A DNA stretch of 64,000 nt from Megascapheus bottae (Eukaryota > Chordata > Mammalia > Rodentia > Geomyidae): the NCBI GenBank assembly GCA_024803745.1, contig JANJXV010000024.1, positions 21,861,927 through 21,925,926 of the forward strand, given 5' to 3'. Position numbers and translations under genes: made by a program. This document shows, in pieces, positions 25,467 through 38,929 of this stretch; the first letter of the stretch is position 1, and each line of letters opens with the position of its first letter. Under the pieces are notes generated by a model, which ran no database searches, had not been told where the DNA came from, and saw only the letters and a program-made list of their open reading frames with translations.

Positions 25467-28400
25467 GATATTTTTTTGGCCTGGAACTGTGATTTGCCTG
25501 ATCTCAGCTTGTCATGTGGCTTCCACAATGGACCTTTACTCAATAATATAGAAGAACAAAATGGTGTCATTTTCTGGAAAATGAATGGAGCTGTAGGTCA
25601 GTTTGCTGAATGAAAAAAAACCAGTCCTATAAAAACAAGTAACACATTTCTCTTGCTTGTTGATGGTAGATAGAACATTTTTAGTAAATCAAAGTCATCA
25701 AAATAAAAGGGGATGACCAAGAGATGGAAGAAGAAGGAGGAAGAATAAGAAAGTAATAAAAGGGGTGATTTAATAAAACTACACTATTATATGAATACAT
25801 ATCTAGAGGTCAATGCCCATACATTTATTTTGCACAATTAATATGTACTAATAAAAGTGGAAAGTTTACTGGCATGTGTGTACAGCATTTTTGTCTATAC
25901 TTTTTGTGCAAGACACTGTTCTCAGTGACATAAATGAATTCTCTGCATGCCCATTCCTGACCATGTAACTTTGTGGGGTCTCCTTCCTCAGCTTAGCTGG
26001 AGGGAAATTCTCATATTCCTTTATTTTAGAATTATTTGACATCCCATTTTTCCCATCCTAATTTTGAACACATGATAACCCAGAGGCATGTGTTTATATT
26101 TAATTAGTCTGCATTTGCTATCTATCTTTTCCATGCACGTGGCTGAGTAGCCTTGAGAGAATATTTGAGCTTGTGTCTTAATTTACTGCGGCTTGGGCTT
26201 CAGCAAATATGTTAACATTTGTATTGGCAGAAACAGTAGTTACAATCTTCTGAAAGCCATGTCATATTCTTTTCCTATACAGACTATTTTTTTCCTTTAG
26301 CTCTCCAGCCACTTTCCTGGCCAGTTCATCACTAGTCCCTGAGGCCAGGCTGACTTTTCACCACTCCAGTAGACAGGAAAAAATTCTAAATATTAAAAAA
26401 AGGATGTGATAGAATGTTTAGCATGTGGTATAAGCAAACAAGGTGACCAAGTGCAAAGAGAATGAAGTACATAGTAAGTGCTTCTGAAACAAGCTTACTG
26501 TTGATCTAAGAGTCTCTTCTATGATGGATCTTTCTCTAATATAGAAAATCACTGCTAGTGCTAGAAGGCTCTTTTTAAGAGAAGTGAGCCCTGGCAAAGA
26601 TCTACATTTTCTGGAGTACATGTTCCAGGATGGCACTAGTTTGAAGCTCTTTTATTTTTATCCTATTCTCTTTAAGTAGTTATACAAAGGAGTTGCTGTT
26701 TAACAGAGCAGTTTACAAATACAGTGCATCTTGATCAATGTCATTCTTTCAAAATTCCCCACCCTCCTCCCAATCCACCCCTTCCATCATCTTTCTTAAT
26801 TTTTTTAGGATATACGTTGAATTCTTGACCGCACTTAGTTTGGGGACTCACATTCTTGCCTATGGGACTGTCTCCATAAAATTATTTGCAAATGAATGGT
26901 ATCCACAAAGGCGCAGATTGCAAATGTTTAAGCACATGCAATACAGTCTTTGTCATAACTATTCTGTTGATGCACACAAATACAGTTATAGACAATAGGC
27001 AATGATGGAATATGGGCTGGGTTTTAATAAAACTTTATTAAAGTAGTCGGTAGGCTAAGAGTATGGTTCACTGGTATAGTTCTTCCTTGCATAGGTGAGA
27101 TATGTGGCTTGATTCTTCACACTGACAAAAAGAAATGTAAAAATAAAACAAGTTGCATCCAGATTTTTCCCCAGGCCACAGTTTATCAAATCTTCCCTAT
27201 AGGGAAGAAATAATTTTAATGTCTTGTATCAAGACTTGAATTTGAATGGTGTCTCAATTCCAGTGACTAATATTTCACATTAAGTAATGTTTGGGGAGAA
27301 CGAAAGAAATGAAATATTTGAAATTAAAGAATGAGAGATCAGAGTGACAAGGCCAATGCAGAAGACAGTTTGAAAGGAATAGAATACAGGGCACATAATG
27401 CAGTCTGACATTCCGGATCAAGACCACAAACAACAAACCATGTCGGACACACATCTTCCTGCTGCTGTCCAAGCAGGCAACAGATCCGACCTACCAGCTC
27501 AGCTATAGCACGACTGGGAGTGGAAGTTATTGAATCCTGATTTCCCGCCTTTACTAGTTCCAGGAACTGACTCATCTCGTGATTTGTGGATAAGACACTG
27601 CTTTTCATATGTTTCTCTGGAACTTTTGTCTTGTAAGTTTATCTGTTTGAGGGAGGGTCCTGGGGAGCACAGAAATGGTGGGACAAAGGCAGCAGTGATA
27701 CTCACTAGACACTGCAGTAGAGAATGAACTACACAACTTGAGGGCGCTTCGGTTGTGTAATCAGTTAGGGCGCCATACTTACAAGATAACTGGGTGGGGA
27801 TGAGGGTCAGGAAGGAAAAATCTGGGAGAAACTGAAGGAAGAGATGACCCTGTTCAGAAAGAAATTCACTTATTCCCTGACTTACGTGGCTGTCACCCCT
27901 CTGTACATCACCTTTCTAAAAGAATCAATACTTTCTAAGAACAGAAACAGAATGTACCTTGACGTATGAGAACCCATACGTGGGTTCCCATAAGTGGGAC
28001 AAACCCACTTAGAACAATCTGGATTTCTGGACACCATTTTAGATTTCATTCTCTCACTAGTGTTTCTTTCTGTCTCTGGACTTTAATGGCCCCATAGGAA
28101 AATAAATAATTACAGGAAAATAGTGAAAAAAATAAAAAAAATCTTTCATTCAGATATTATAATTTAAAGATGCCAAATTGAATTACTTATGTCTGCTAGA
28201 ATTTTCTTTGGATTACTCTGTTTCTTCAAATTTCATATTCATAAGAAGCACTCTTAATTAAATATGAATTAAATTTTTACCACAGAAACATAATATATAT
28301 ATGTGTGTTTATATGTATATATATCAGAAATCAATATCTATCAGACAAATATAAATGCTACCATGAAGCAGAGAGACATTGCAAAGAGAAAACCTACAGA

Positions 28401-31400
28401 AAGAAACAGACATGTAGATGGAGATGAAGTGAAGCTGGAGATTGACTCAGAGCATCATAATTGGAAGAAATAGGGAAAGACACCTCACATTCCTTTTTCA
28501 TGACAATTTTCTCCCTAATGTACTTGTTTTCCCAACACAATGTTGATCACATAGGAACTCAGGAAATTGTATTAGCTTTTTGTAAACCTCTTACATTCCA
28601 TCATTCCAGCTTCTTCAATACACCTGCCTTGAATTTATGAAATGCATTTTCTCAAATATGTTTTCCATTATGATTATAAAATTGCCATTTGGGAAGCAGA
28701 GAAAGAATATTTAATTTGGGGGGGTTGTAAATATTAGTGATGGAAGTTAGGATGTCACACTTTCTAGGCAGGTGCTTTACCACTTGAGCCAGAAACCCAG
28801 CCCCTTCTTCCACTGGATAATTTCAGTAGGGGCTTGCTTTATGCCAGAGCTGGCCTGAGCTGTAATCCTTTTACTTGCTCTTGCCTGAGGCATATGCCCT
28901 TGGGCCCAGCCATTGTGCTTCCCCAGTAACTAGCATAGTAAATATGAGCCGCCATATTGTGCCTCTGATTGAGATGGAGTCTTGAGTACTTTTATTCCTT
29001 GGGCTGGCTTTGCTTTATTATCCCTTGACTTTAATCTAACGACTTGACTTTTATTTCAAGAAGAATGCATAGATCCTATGAGAGACAAGGCTGTAAGAAA
29101 ACCTGCCCTCTGTTCTGCATGGCCTTGGAACCATACAGTTAACTTCATTTACCTACTCTATTCCTTTGGAGTGACAGCTATCAAAGGAAGGATTTGAGCA
29201 AATTCATCAGCGAATGGAGGTTCATTAAGAGAAAATTCTGTTGAATGAATCTTATTTTCTTTCCAGTGAGCTCAACATGATGAAGAATTAAGACAAAACT
29301 TGGAACTCAATTGACCTTGTTTTCAGTACAGAATGTGGTGATATTTCCATGATATTTTTCCATTAAAGGTGGAAAAATGCCTCTCTTTTAACTTCTTGTC
29401 AATAGTCAGCACTGATATTACAGGTTTCCAGAAATACGCCAAAGGAGAAAAGAATAATACAAGTACTACACAATAAAGTGAGGTATGTGCCCAGAGAAAC
29501 AACCTGAAGTTTAATTGAATGGCTGGGTGTTAGTGCAATACAAAAGATTGAGGTTCAAATCACAAAAGAAGGTTAACCTTCAAAAAGAAAGAGAGAGATT
29601 CGCTGAAGAGGTGAACAGAGGTTCAAGATCATAAAGACATTTTAAAAATTTATTGTACAGGTGATGTACGAGGAGTTACAGTTACATGAGTCAATGACTT
29701 TATTTCCTTTTGAGCAGTGCCCTCTCCTCCCTCATTCTCTCCCAGGTTTCCCTTCCCAGCTTCCCTCCCTGGGAAATTGCATAGTTCATTTCCAACATAG
29801 TATCTAGTGAGTATCACTGAGGAATTGGCTCGACCTTTGCTCTACCATTTCTGTGCTTCCCAACCCCCTCCCCAAATCAGATAAACATATACAAGAAAAA
29901 GAGTACAGAAATCATAAGCAGCAACAGGAGGGAATAAAAGAGAAAAGGAAAGAAGAAAGGAATAAGGAACCACATACAGTATAATAAAAAGTCTCTTGCT
30001 TCCATGCCTTGGAGTTCATTTCAATAAGCATGATTTTATATGCTCATAGGCACATAGCTATTGAACCAGAGGGCATTTCTCCTTAGCCCCTGTATCTCAA
30101 TGCCTGGACCTTCTCTCCCCAGGTGATGAGTCAGCCTATGGGTGACAGTGAATTCTACCCTGTGAACTTGACTGACACACGCTTATGAACTGCAGTAGTG
30201 AGTGGCTAACAGAACCCACTGTGTGCTGTGGGGTTCCCCTCTCCGCACCCCCATCAGGGATGTCCAGTGACAGCTGTAGATGAGGCACTGCTTGTTACAG
30301 AGGAAGCAGCTGACATTCTTGTCGTCATCGTTGCATCGGTTATGGATTAAGCTCCATGAGAAGAGAAGAAAGGGAAATGATAGCCAAAGAACTGGGTATT
30401 GTGCTTTGTCCTCAAGCTTTGGCTAGGAAGTGGATTTTAAAATCTCCACCATGACCCTTCAATGGGACCATGAAAATATTCTATGATCTTAGATGGTTAT
30501 TTTTCCATGTGAAATCCACTCTAAAAACCCATTGTCTGAGCATAGGATACCCATTCACATAGGAAATAATTGTAGAACTGTACAGTATAAATGAAGTAAT
30601 TTTAACAGAAAGTTAAAATTATCTTAAATTCACACAAGATAAAGCTCTTGTTTCTATGTCATTTCTCTTCTCTTTTGTTGCCCTTTGGTTAATCTCAGAT
30701 TGTTACAGTATCTGACTTTGTTACCTGGCATATTGTATATACATTCATTTGTTTATTTGAAATCGGAAAGGGAAGGGGGAAAACAAGATGATCGGGAGGG
30801 GTGGGAGGAGGGACAAAAACATGAGAAGGGGTATCAATGTGTGAGAAGTAATGCACCTATTATCTAGTGAATATAACTCTAACCCCTCTATACATTACAA
30901 TAAAAATACCTTAAATTCTGCTGACTGAAAATAACTACTGCAAAAATGCAGCAGAGAGGAAAAGAGGAAAGGAAGGAGAAAGAGAAATATGCAACAACAA
31001 AAAAAACCTTCCTAAGAGAGGAGGCTCTAAATCTAAGGGTTGTGCTAAAAATCAGAGGTATTCTAAGGCCAAAAGAAAAATATCCCAGGATTCTTTATCC
31101 AACATAAAGGGAGGAATGCACTAACAAAGCAAGGGAGGGAGGGACATCCTTCTGTTGCCTGACTGTAGACAAAGAACATTTTCAAACTCCATGGAAGCCT
31201 TGTGTAGATGTACCATTTCTGTAGCTTTCACTTGGGTTCTTACCTTAGTATAAAGGCAAGAAGCTAGAAGAGGAAGATGAGAAGGGTAAGGAGAGCCCCC
31301 ATTGCTTGGGTTACCTATGTTAGATGTAGGGTGACTCCATCTTGATTCGCTTGGGATGCTTGTGGTATATGAATCGTGTCCTGAGACAAAGCCACTCTTT

Positions 31401-31840
31401 ATTCTCAAATGTGCCCCTAAATGAGTCTGTAAGTGACATGGTAATGCCAGTCACATGGCAGGTTCTCCTATGCTCATTAGCCTTGGAAAGTCTAGCTTTC
31501 TCTCCAGTTTATCTCGAGTTAAGTTCATCAGGATTTCCTCTTCCAGATTTCCTATCAATGCATGAAATTAGTACAAAAAATTAAAAAACTAGACTAGAAA
31601 CATGGAAACTTCCTTAAGGTCTCTGTCCACTTCACTCAAATATGAAGTTGTAAAGATTTTTTTTCAGTCTTGAAGATTCTAGACTCATCTTTGAGGAATC
31701 TTGACAAGTCTTTCAAGTCACTCCTTTCTACCTTAATTCAGGAAAACATCAGTCCTTCTGAATTTCTGAGACCATGCTATGAGCATTCTTTTTCTTTCTG
31801 GATTTATTTTTCTTCAATCCACTCTCTACATAAAGTAAGC
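25467..31840. other. Long gene-free stretch: L1 tails and SINE relics
   Basis: A dispersed repeat at about 26655-26850 is related to 34030-34265 (both contain 'aagtagtt.tacaaag', a C-rich stretch and 'aggatatac..ttgaattcttgac'-type sequence). An ID-like relic lies at about 27040-27130 and an old SINE at about 28745-28960. An L1-type 3' region on the minus strand spans about 29640-30000, and a plus-strand L1 3' tail about 30640-30915 (agggaagggggaaaacaaga.., ending aataaaaata). No exon found. Confidence 0.5.
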
Positions 31841-31844
31841 TTTC

Positions 31845-32076
31845 TTTTTTTCTTTTTTTGCTTTTTCTTTTTCCGGTTGTGGGGCTTGAACTGTGGGTCT
31901 GAGCACTGTCCCTGAGCTCCTCAGCTTAAGGCTAGCGCTCTACCATGTTGAGCCTCAGCGCCACTTTTAGTTTTCTGGTGGTTAATTGGAGACAAGAGTC
32001 TCATGGACTTTCAGACTTTTATGCCCAGCCTCCTGAGTAGCTAGGATTACAGGCATGAGCTACCTTGCTCCTGGCT
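31845..32076 (-). repeat. Composite SINE
   Basis: T-rich start, then 'gtggggcttgaactgtgggt' (ID-like tail read in reverse), 'tggtggttaattggagacaa' and 'agtagctaggattacaggca' (B1-like head read in reverse). Flanked by aagtaagctttct at about 31831-31843 and 32078-32090. Confidence 0.85.
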
Positions 32077-32664
32077 TCAAGTAAGCTTTCTAAACTAAGC
32101 ATAGATTGTGTAACTTCCCCATTGAAAGTTCTCAGCAGCCTCATATTGACATTGGAACACATCTAAATTTCAATAAAATTCTGTATGCATTTATGGATAT
32201 AGTTATATTTTTGGTCTATCTAGCATCAACTAGTGTTGAGCAATTTGGCTTCTCTACCTGTATCCTTAACTAGAGCTATTTTAAGCTCCTGGAAAAAAAT
32301 GATTTTATATTTCAATCCCAAGAGATCATAGTACCTTCTTAATCATCCAGTTTGAAAAAATTCTTCTTCCTCATTTGGAATCAAAACATTGTCTCCTTAA
32401 AACTCCTATTTGTTCTCAGTCCTATCCCTTTGAAACATAGGATCAGGAAAGGAATGATAAGAAGGTAAACAGTGTCTATAGGTAAGAGCCAACAGTAGAC
32501 TATGGATATTAATGCATTAACAAGTAGTTTGGGAAAAGTAAAAATTCTAACTGAGCAGAGACAAGCTTTATGAAGTTACAAACCCCTAAGGGTAACCTCA
32601 AAAGTTACTGCATCAAGTTGAAAAATGGAATGTCAGAAAATTATAATCAAACTTATATACTGGT

Positions 32665-32882
32665 TTTTGTTGTTGTTTTGTGTTGTTGGTTATGGGGTCT
32701 GGGCACTGTCCCTGAGCTTTTCTGCTCAAGGCTAGGGCTCTGAGCCACAGCTCTATGTCCAGTTTTTACTTGGAGTGAAGAGATTCACAGATTTTCCTGC
32801 CCAGGCTAGCTTCAAACTGCAATCTTCAGAGCTCAGCCTCCTGAAGCTAGGATTACAGGTGTGAGCCACCAGTGCCCAGCTA
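32665..32882 (-). repeat. Composite SINE
   Basis: Same family and orientation as its neighbours (ggggtctgggcactgtccct.., aagctaggattacaggtgtg, gccaccagtgcccagc). Short repeats of tatactg flank it. Confidence 0.8.
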
Positions 32883-33002
32883 TACTGACCTTTTTGTACA
32901 ATCTAGCAGAGATGGTTCTTAGAACTATTCTCGGCATAGGTCTGGTTCGATTGCTCTAAGATTTGGCATAAACTTCTGTCCTTCAAAACATCTTTACCAA
33001 CT

Positions 33003-33230
33003 CTTTTTTTTCTCCCCTTCAGTTGTAGGGCTTGACCTCTCAGCCTGGGCTCTTCAGCTCAAGGCTAGCGCTCTACCACTTGAGCCACAGTGCCATTGCT
33101 GTGTTTTTAGTGGTTAATTGGACATAAGAATCTCATGGATTTTAGTGCCCGGTCTGGCTTTGAACCGTAATCCTCAGATCTCAGCCTCCTGAGAAGCTAG
33201 AATTACAGGCGTGAACCACTAGCACCTAGC
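33003..33230 (-). repeat. Composite SINE
   Basis: Same family and orientation (gtagggcttgacctctcagc.., agcgctctaccacttgagcc, agctagaattacaggcgtga). Flanked by catctttaccaact and catccttaccaact, a slightly diverged target duplication. Confidence 0.85.
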
Positions 33231-34029
33231 ATCCTTACCAACTTTTGTAACCCCAAATGATCATAATTTTTATGATTAGTCAGATATCCTACAGTGATTT
33301 TAACATTGCTTTACTTTTAGATTTTTTTCAATTATTTTAAAATAATTGTACAAGTGATTTTAATTCAATATGCCACTTTATGAGCGTTTCAGCTCAGTAT
33401 TAGCGGTCCACCTGTAATTTTCATTTTAAAATGTAATATTCCTTTAAAATGAAATATTCTTTTTAAAAGTTGTTTCATTAAAAAAATTCCCCTTTATCCA
33501 CATAGTATCCATGATTTCAGAAACTTTGTACAAATTCAACATGCACAGATGTTTAGTGACCAGAACATAGTATGGGAGTGTCTCCAGTGCTGAGAAGAAA
33601 GCATCTGTGGTGGGTCTGAGGCCTGGAGTCCCCTAAACGGGCATGGAAGGTGAAGGGAATGTTTACACAGCTGGTGATGTAGAGGGCACCTCCCCACTGT
33701 CCACTGTCAAGGGAAGAAACATTTAAGGAGCATGTGGTGGAAGTAAAAGCATGGGACCAAGAGCAGCTGCTAATTCTGTGGTGGAGGGTACACGTCAAGG
33801 TATGTAGTAGGTAAATACTGGCAGGATGAGGGGGCTGTACTGGGAACATGGACAAACAAAGTGGTGTCTCCTAGAAGAGGAGACACGGTCATAAACTATT
33901 TTTAAAAACTTATTTATAAAAAAGTAGGTTAAAAAAGGTATTGAACACATGCTACATGTCAAGCACTGTTTCTGGGCCAAGAATATAAAACCCAGTAAGT
34001 GAGATTCTTGAGGAGTCTACAGCAATTTG

Positions 34030-34265
34030 AACTGGTTCCCCAACCATTTTTTAAAAAATCTTAAGTAGTTGTACAAAGTAGTTTCCATTTAACAATTTAA
34101 CAAAGCATTGTCATTTAACAAACAACAATATGCTGTCATCAGTGTCATCCCTTTCCACATTCTCATCTGTCCTGTCCCTATCCAAAACCAATGCCCCCCA
34201 CCCCCTTCCTTCTGGCTTCTTAATTTTGTAAGATATACAGTGATTCTTGACTGCATTCTCCCCAT
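34030..34265. repeat. Dispersed repeat related to 26655-26850
   Basis: The two stretches share order and sequence (aagtagttgtacaaagtagt.., ttaacaaag, C-rich run, ttcttaattttgtaagatat). Probably the 3' part of an L1-like element; the family is not identified. Confidence 0.55.
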
Positions 34266-34723
34266 TTAAAGAACATTCTAAGCCAGTGTGTTTAGAATGG
34301 TGGTGGCCATTGGTGTTCTCACAATAGTTAATGCTTATTGTTATTAAACTTTTTATTTGAGACTTCAAAACCCTCTCTGGTTCTGTGTCCCCAGGTCTGA
34401 AAGGCCATTCTTTGTGTAACACTGCTCTTACTGAGATGGGGGGGGTATTGTACCACTTTGACCACCAGGAGGAGCTGTGACACCACTGAAACTTCAGAGG
34501 CTGGTGAAGGGAAAAGAAGCGATCAGAGAGAAAGGAAGGGAAGAATAAAAACACTCTCTGTCTTCAGGGTTTGCTCTTTGTTCAGCTTGGGAGATGGAGT
34601 CAACACAACTCCAGGACACTTCAGATCTCTCCCTCACTGGATTTCTTCAGCTTCCATAGCACTTATCTCTTTCTCAGTCTTGTGCCTCAGTTTCTCTGGA
34701 CCTTTCTTTCTGGAAGTCTCTTC

Positions 34724-34726
<3 letters not shown>

Positions 34727-34776
<50 letters not shown>
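34727..34776. repeat. (TG)n microsatellite
   Basis: Twenty-five uninterrupted TG dinucleotides. Confidence 0.98.
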
Positions 34777-34777
<1 letters not shown>

Positions 34778-35091
34778 CCTGTATTCTTCTTCCATCTCCC
34801 TCTGCATTATGGAGGGGATTCCCACCAAACCAGCAGGGAATTGTCTTGAACTGACACACAGCTGGCTTCAGGACAGGGATCCGATGGGCTGGGCAAGATG
34901 GCATCTGTGAATTAGTCAGGGTTGGGGAGAAGAAGCGGGAGTGAGCTTGTCGTGGGTCCATGCAGAGCAGCTGGGAGGGTAGCTCTGTAAAGGGGAGGAG
35001 AAGAATCACACAGCACACTCACGAAGGGGAAATGCAGCCATTGTTTCTGCCACAGAAGCCACCAGAGTCTTCAGAAGGAGGGCAGGAGGGC

Positions 35092-35103
35092 AATGATATC
35101 ACG
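35092..35103 (+). promoter_or_regulatory. TRBV promoter decamer-like CRE element
   Basis: AATGATATCACG matches 10 of 12 positions of the conserved TRBV promoter element AGTGAYRTCACT and lies about 270 bp upstream of the V exon of the following pseudogene. Confidence 0.55.
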
Positions 35104-35373
35104 CCGCCATCCTCCAGTCAGCACTAACAAGGTAGGACAAGAATTCAGCCTTTACTCAAGAGCACAAACGCTGAGCACCGGAGGCTCGGGACTACCTAAC
35201 ACAGCTGGGTCATAAGCTTCAAGGTCCTTCCCTGGGAGATGCTTTCTGTCCTGGGATCAGAGCTCTTCAGACAAGGAGAGCATCACCTTTCTGACCTTGT
35301 GGTCTTCTGAATCCTCCACTTTCTGCTGGGGATCCACCAGCCCCTTTTCCTCCAGACCCTTTTGGGATTGCAG

Positions 35374-35627
35374 TTATCCAAATCCCAGACTCCTGACAGA
35401 AAGTAACACTCAGATGACCCCTAATTCCCAGTATGCCCTCAGTATGTCCTTCTATCAGCAGGACCTTGGCTGGACCCCCCAGTTCATATTCGAGTCTTAC
35501 TCACATATGCAAACGGAAGAAAGAGACTTCCCTGACAGATTCTGGGCTCAGCACTCTCTTGACTGTAGTTTTGAGCTAAACCATGGAACACGAAGACTTG
35601 CCTGTGTATGTTTGTGCCAGTAGCTTG
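35374..35627 (+). pseudogene. TRBV pseudogene, TRBV5-like
   Basis: Relic of a T-cell receptor beta variable exon. After a possible acceptor (ttgcag) it reads GVIQIPDS, stop, QKVTLR, stop, PLIPS, then in a shifted frame MSFYQQDLGWTPQFIF and ERDFPDRF, and later FELN and, shifted again, the CASSL codons at 35613-35627. The PQFIF..ERDFPDRF..ELN pattern is that of human TRBV5 members. Two stops, at least two frameshifts and a damaged heptamer (caaagcc at 35628) without a recognisable nonamer make it unable to encode a receptor. No convincing leader exon was found. It is the most trypsinogen-proximal V segment I can recognise. Confidence 0.82.
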
Positions 35628-35634
35628 CAAAGCC

Positions 35635-38600
35635 TTGCAGTAATTACCATGCTGCTTCTCTCCTGATGAGCTCAGAGCACTTTGAACCAAAAAGGATAAG
35701 TTCCAGTGTGTGAACCAAACGCTCGTCTCCACCAGCACCTTCTTACCATGTGTCCAATCCTGTTTCATTTTATGAAAGCATGAAGCGCTTAGCTCTCTTT
35801 AAAAATATATATGTATATATATATTGTTATTATAAAGATGATATACAGAGGGGTTACAGTTACATAAAGTCCTTATTTCTTAACGTGTATTAATGTCTAC
35901 CCATACGTTGTGTCTCAAAAGTTTAGTCACAATCACGCAAATAAGATACTTTCATTTCCCTTTATGACTACAGAAGTTCAAGGACGGTGAATAGTCTTCC
36001 CAAGGCCTCATATTTGGTAAGAAACAGAATTGGGACAGAGACTTTTTTGTGTTTATAAAATCTGTGTATCTTCCACTATATCTTCATGTCCTGTGTTCTG
36101 GCTAATATGATGAAACCGTAGCCCTGTTGTCCTGACATGCCATTTCATGCAGATTCCTTAATATTCTATTACAAGCCTTGTGGATTCTTTCATTCTGTAG
36201 CCTAGGCTTTCTTCTTTAACTTGAAGTATGTTTTGGTGAACCATAATTTAGTGCAGCTGATGTTATAGTCTTGTTTGCAGTTTGTGTCAGAGCTGCCTCA
36301 GCTCTGGGCTCAGAAAGGCTGTGATTACTTATCTATCCTCAGATCAATGTTTATTTTTTGACACCACCAATCTACATTCTTTTCCCAGTTAGGGTCTTCG
36401 GATTCCAGCTTCTCCAACCTATGCTTGTCATAGTCTCTGCTTTGTTCCACTCTGTCTACTTCTTGGCTGTGCCCTGACTCCCCACACCTTCATCTCTGCT
36501 TCAGCAAAAGAAACTATCTCACTTTGTCTCTCATGAGCAGCATGTTCTTCAAGACTAAAAAGCTCTTCCTCTTTCAAGCCAGATTCTCTGAGACAACTCA
36601 TCTCTTCCATTCTCTTTTCTCTATCCGGCTGTTTAACGTGTAATATTCCTCTAACCCACAACTCCCAATGTGATAGGTGCTTATAACCTTTACTATCCAT
36701 GGCATTTGGTGCCATTGCTGTTTTATGTGAATTTTCATCATTATTTGAAAGACATTTCTCCTGTTCCCTAGACTGTAAACCTCATCACTATAGATGTGCC
36801 TGTCTCATCTTGACTGTCCATGCCCAAAGCAGTACCCAGTTCTAATGGCTGTTCTATCCTAAAGGAATTATAATGTAATATCTGTGGATTTCCACTTGCT
36901 CAAACCAGAGGCCTGAACACATTATCAGCCAGTTCTGCCCTATTGTCTCCCAAGCTCAGGTAAATCTTGGGCAGAGATGAGAGTCTCAGTCGTGGCAAGG
37001 TAAGAGGATTCTGTTTCTTTCTGCAGGGTGAGCTTCCTATCTTCCTGTCACCAGCTGGGGTTAGTCTTCTTTTTTTGTGTCCTTTTTTCATACCAGGCTG
37101 TAATGCAAGGTACTGAGCAGCGTCCTTTGCTTGTTTCTGCTTTTCTCCATACCACTTAAGGAAGACCATTGTTTATGCAAAGCTCCATCTACTACTCCTT
37201 AAAGAATCACGAATCATTTGGGCTAAAAATAACCTAATAAAAGATCACCGAGAATTGCCCTAAGGTATAAGAAAGCCCTCATTTTGCCTGAATGATTTAT
37301 ATCTATGCTGTAGAGGCTAATACATTTTAATCTCTGCTGACAGTGAGGATCAAACATAGACTACTTATATCAAAGAATCAAACATTAAGAGGCTGAAGTA
37401 AGGTCATCTTCCCTGGGGACATCTCTTCCCACAGCCAAAGCTGTGGCCCCTGAATGAACCCCAGCGCAACATTGTCACAGCATGTGACATTAGAACATGG
37501 TTTAGACTACAAAGAGGCTTCCTAGAGTCTGAAACATGAAAAAAAAACAACACAGAATTTACCAGTTACCAAATTTTGAAATGAAGGAATTATAATATGT
37601 TCATTTGGGTTGATTTTCAAATAAAGGGTGTCTCAAGACCTGTTCTGGAATGAAAAAGTGGTAAGACAGACGCCATGTGAACTCAGAGTCAGCAGAGACT
37701 GACAGCAACATCTAGCGTGCCCCACTCTATATTCCTCTACCTCCAGAGATAGAGGCCACCAGGATCACCAGAGACCTTGGTTTCTTACGTGGAATAACAT
37801 AACTTCAGTTCATTCAGAAACCTGGGCCACCATCCAGGCCTCCCTCTACCACGCCTTTCTATCTATTGCCCAGTTACACATCACAAATGATATCACCTGA
37901 TCCAAGGGGTGAAACTTGAATTCTCCTATAGTTAAAACTGATTTTTAACTTTAAGACTCAATGAGCTACAAATAAAATACCAACCATATCCCTCTTCCTC
38001 TCAATTTATTTCCTCCTTCTGCCGAGGATCAATATTATCCATTCTACTGTTTTTAATTTCCCATCCTTCCTTCCCATGTTCACATAAACTTGTCTACCCA
38101 AAATGCACCTAGAAAAATGGGGTGATCTCCGCTCATTAGCTCCCTCACACATAGCTTTTTCTGTTAATCTCCTTTGAACTACATTGTTTCCGATTGATCT
38201 GACCTTTCCTGTGCCTATTACCAGCTTCACCTTGAAAAACAGAGAATACAGGAACAGCTCCCTTAGTCACGACTTCTTCTCTTCCCCAAACAATTTCAGT
38301 GTTCCACTGGATTATTCTTCGGTAGACAGCATTGGCTTTTTTGTGATTTGTGCAATTTCATGGTAATGGAAAAGGTAGAACACATACAAAAAGAGGGAGA
38401 AAAGATTGTAAATACCTCAATCTCTTTTGGACACTGGACAGAAATTAATTGATAAAGTGTTACTACTTACTACTGATAAACCTTTGCTATGAGCAGCCTT
38501 TCAGTTTCCTTTCGTATATGTTGTGAGTATTGTTGATGATAACCCTTGGTGTGAGGACTCTTAAAGGGTGCTTTAGCCCAACAGAAAGTGAACTGTTACA

Positions 38601-38929
38601 TTGTCACCTCTAGAAAGGAGAAGGAAGGAGACACCCCAAGAGAAGACCTGTGATTGGCACAAATGAGCCCCCTCCCTGTCCCTCTCCCCCACCATGCTGA
38701 GCCCTCCTGTCACTGCTTCCCGTGCTGTCTACTTCCCTGGTTAGAGACAGTCTCCACCACATTATGTTAAGTCCTGTGGGTTTGCGGTTGCAGAATGGAG
38801 GCCTCGCCTGAGCTGTGACAGCAGTTCAGGCATGGATTGGGGAAAGTGACAGCACTGAGTTTTCGAGAAGCCATCTTCTTGTTTCTCCTCAGAAGCCTGG
38901 AAGACACGAGAGTGTGCCCTGCTCCAGAC
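35635..38929. other. Intergenic, no gene seen
   Basis: No V exon, leader or RNA gene recognised. An L1-tail-like sequence (ttacagttacataaagtcct) lies at about 35805-35900. The rest is unique-looking sequence with short open frames lacking similarity or splice context. Confidence 0.45.

Noticed and set aside
30290..30360. Minus-strand Cys-rich reading (CNDDDKNVSCFLCNKQC..) that recalls a trypsinogen DDDK site
   Set aside because: No IVGG follows, the exon flanks are not GT-AG, and the neighbouring sequence is L1-like. Probably coincidence.
34458..34910. 150-codon open frame running through the (TG)n tract
   Set aside because: The frame stays open only because the dinucleotide repeat encodes Cys-Val; there is no conserved domain.
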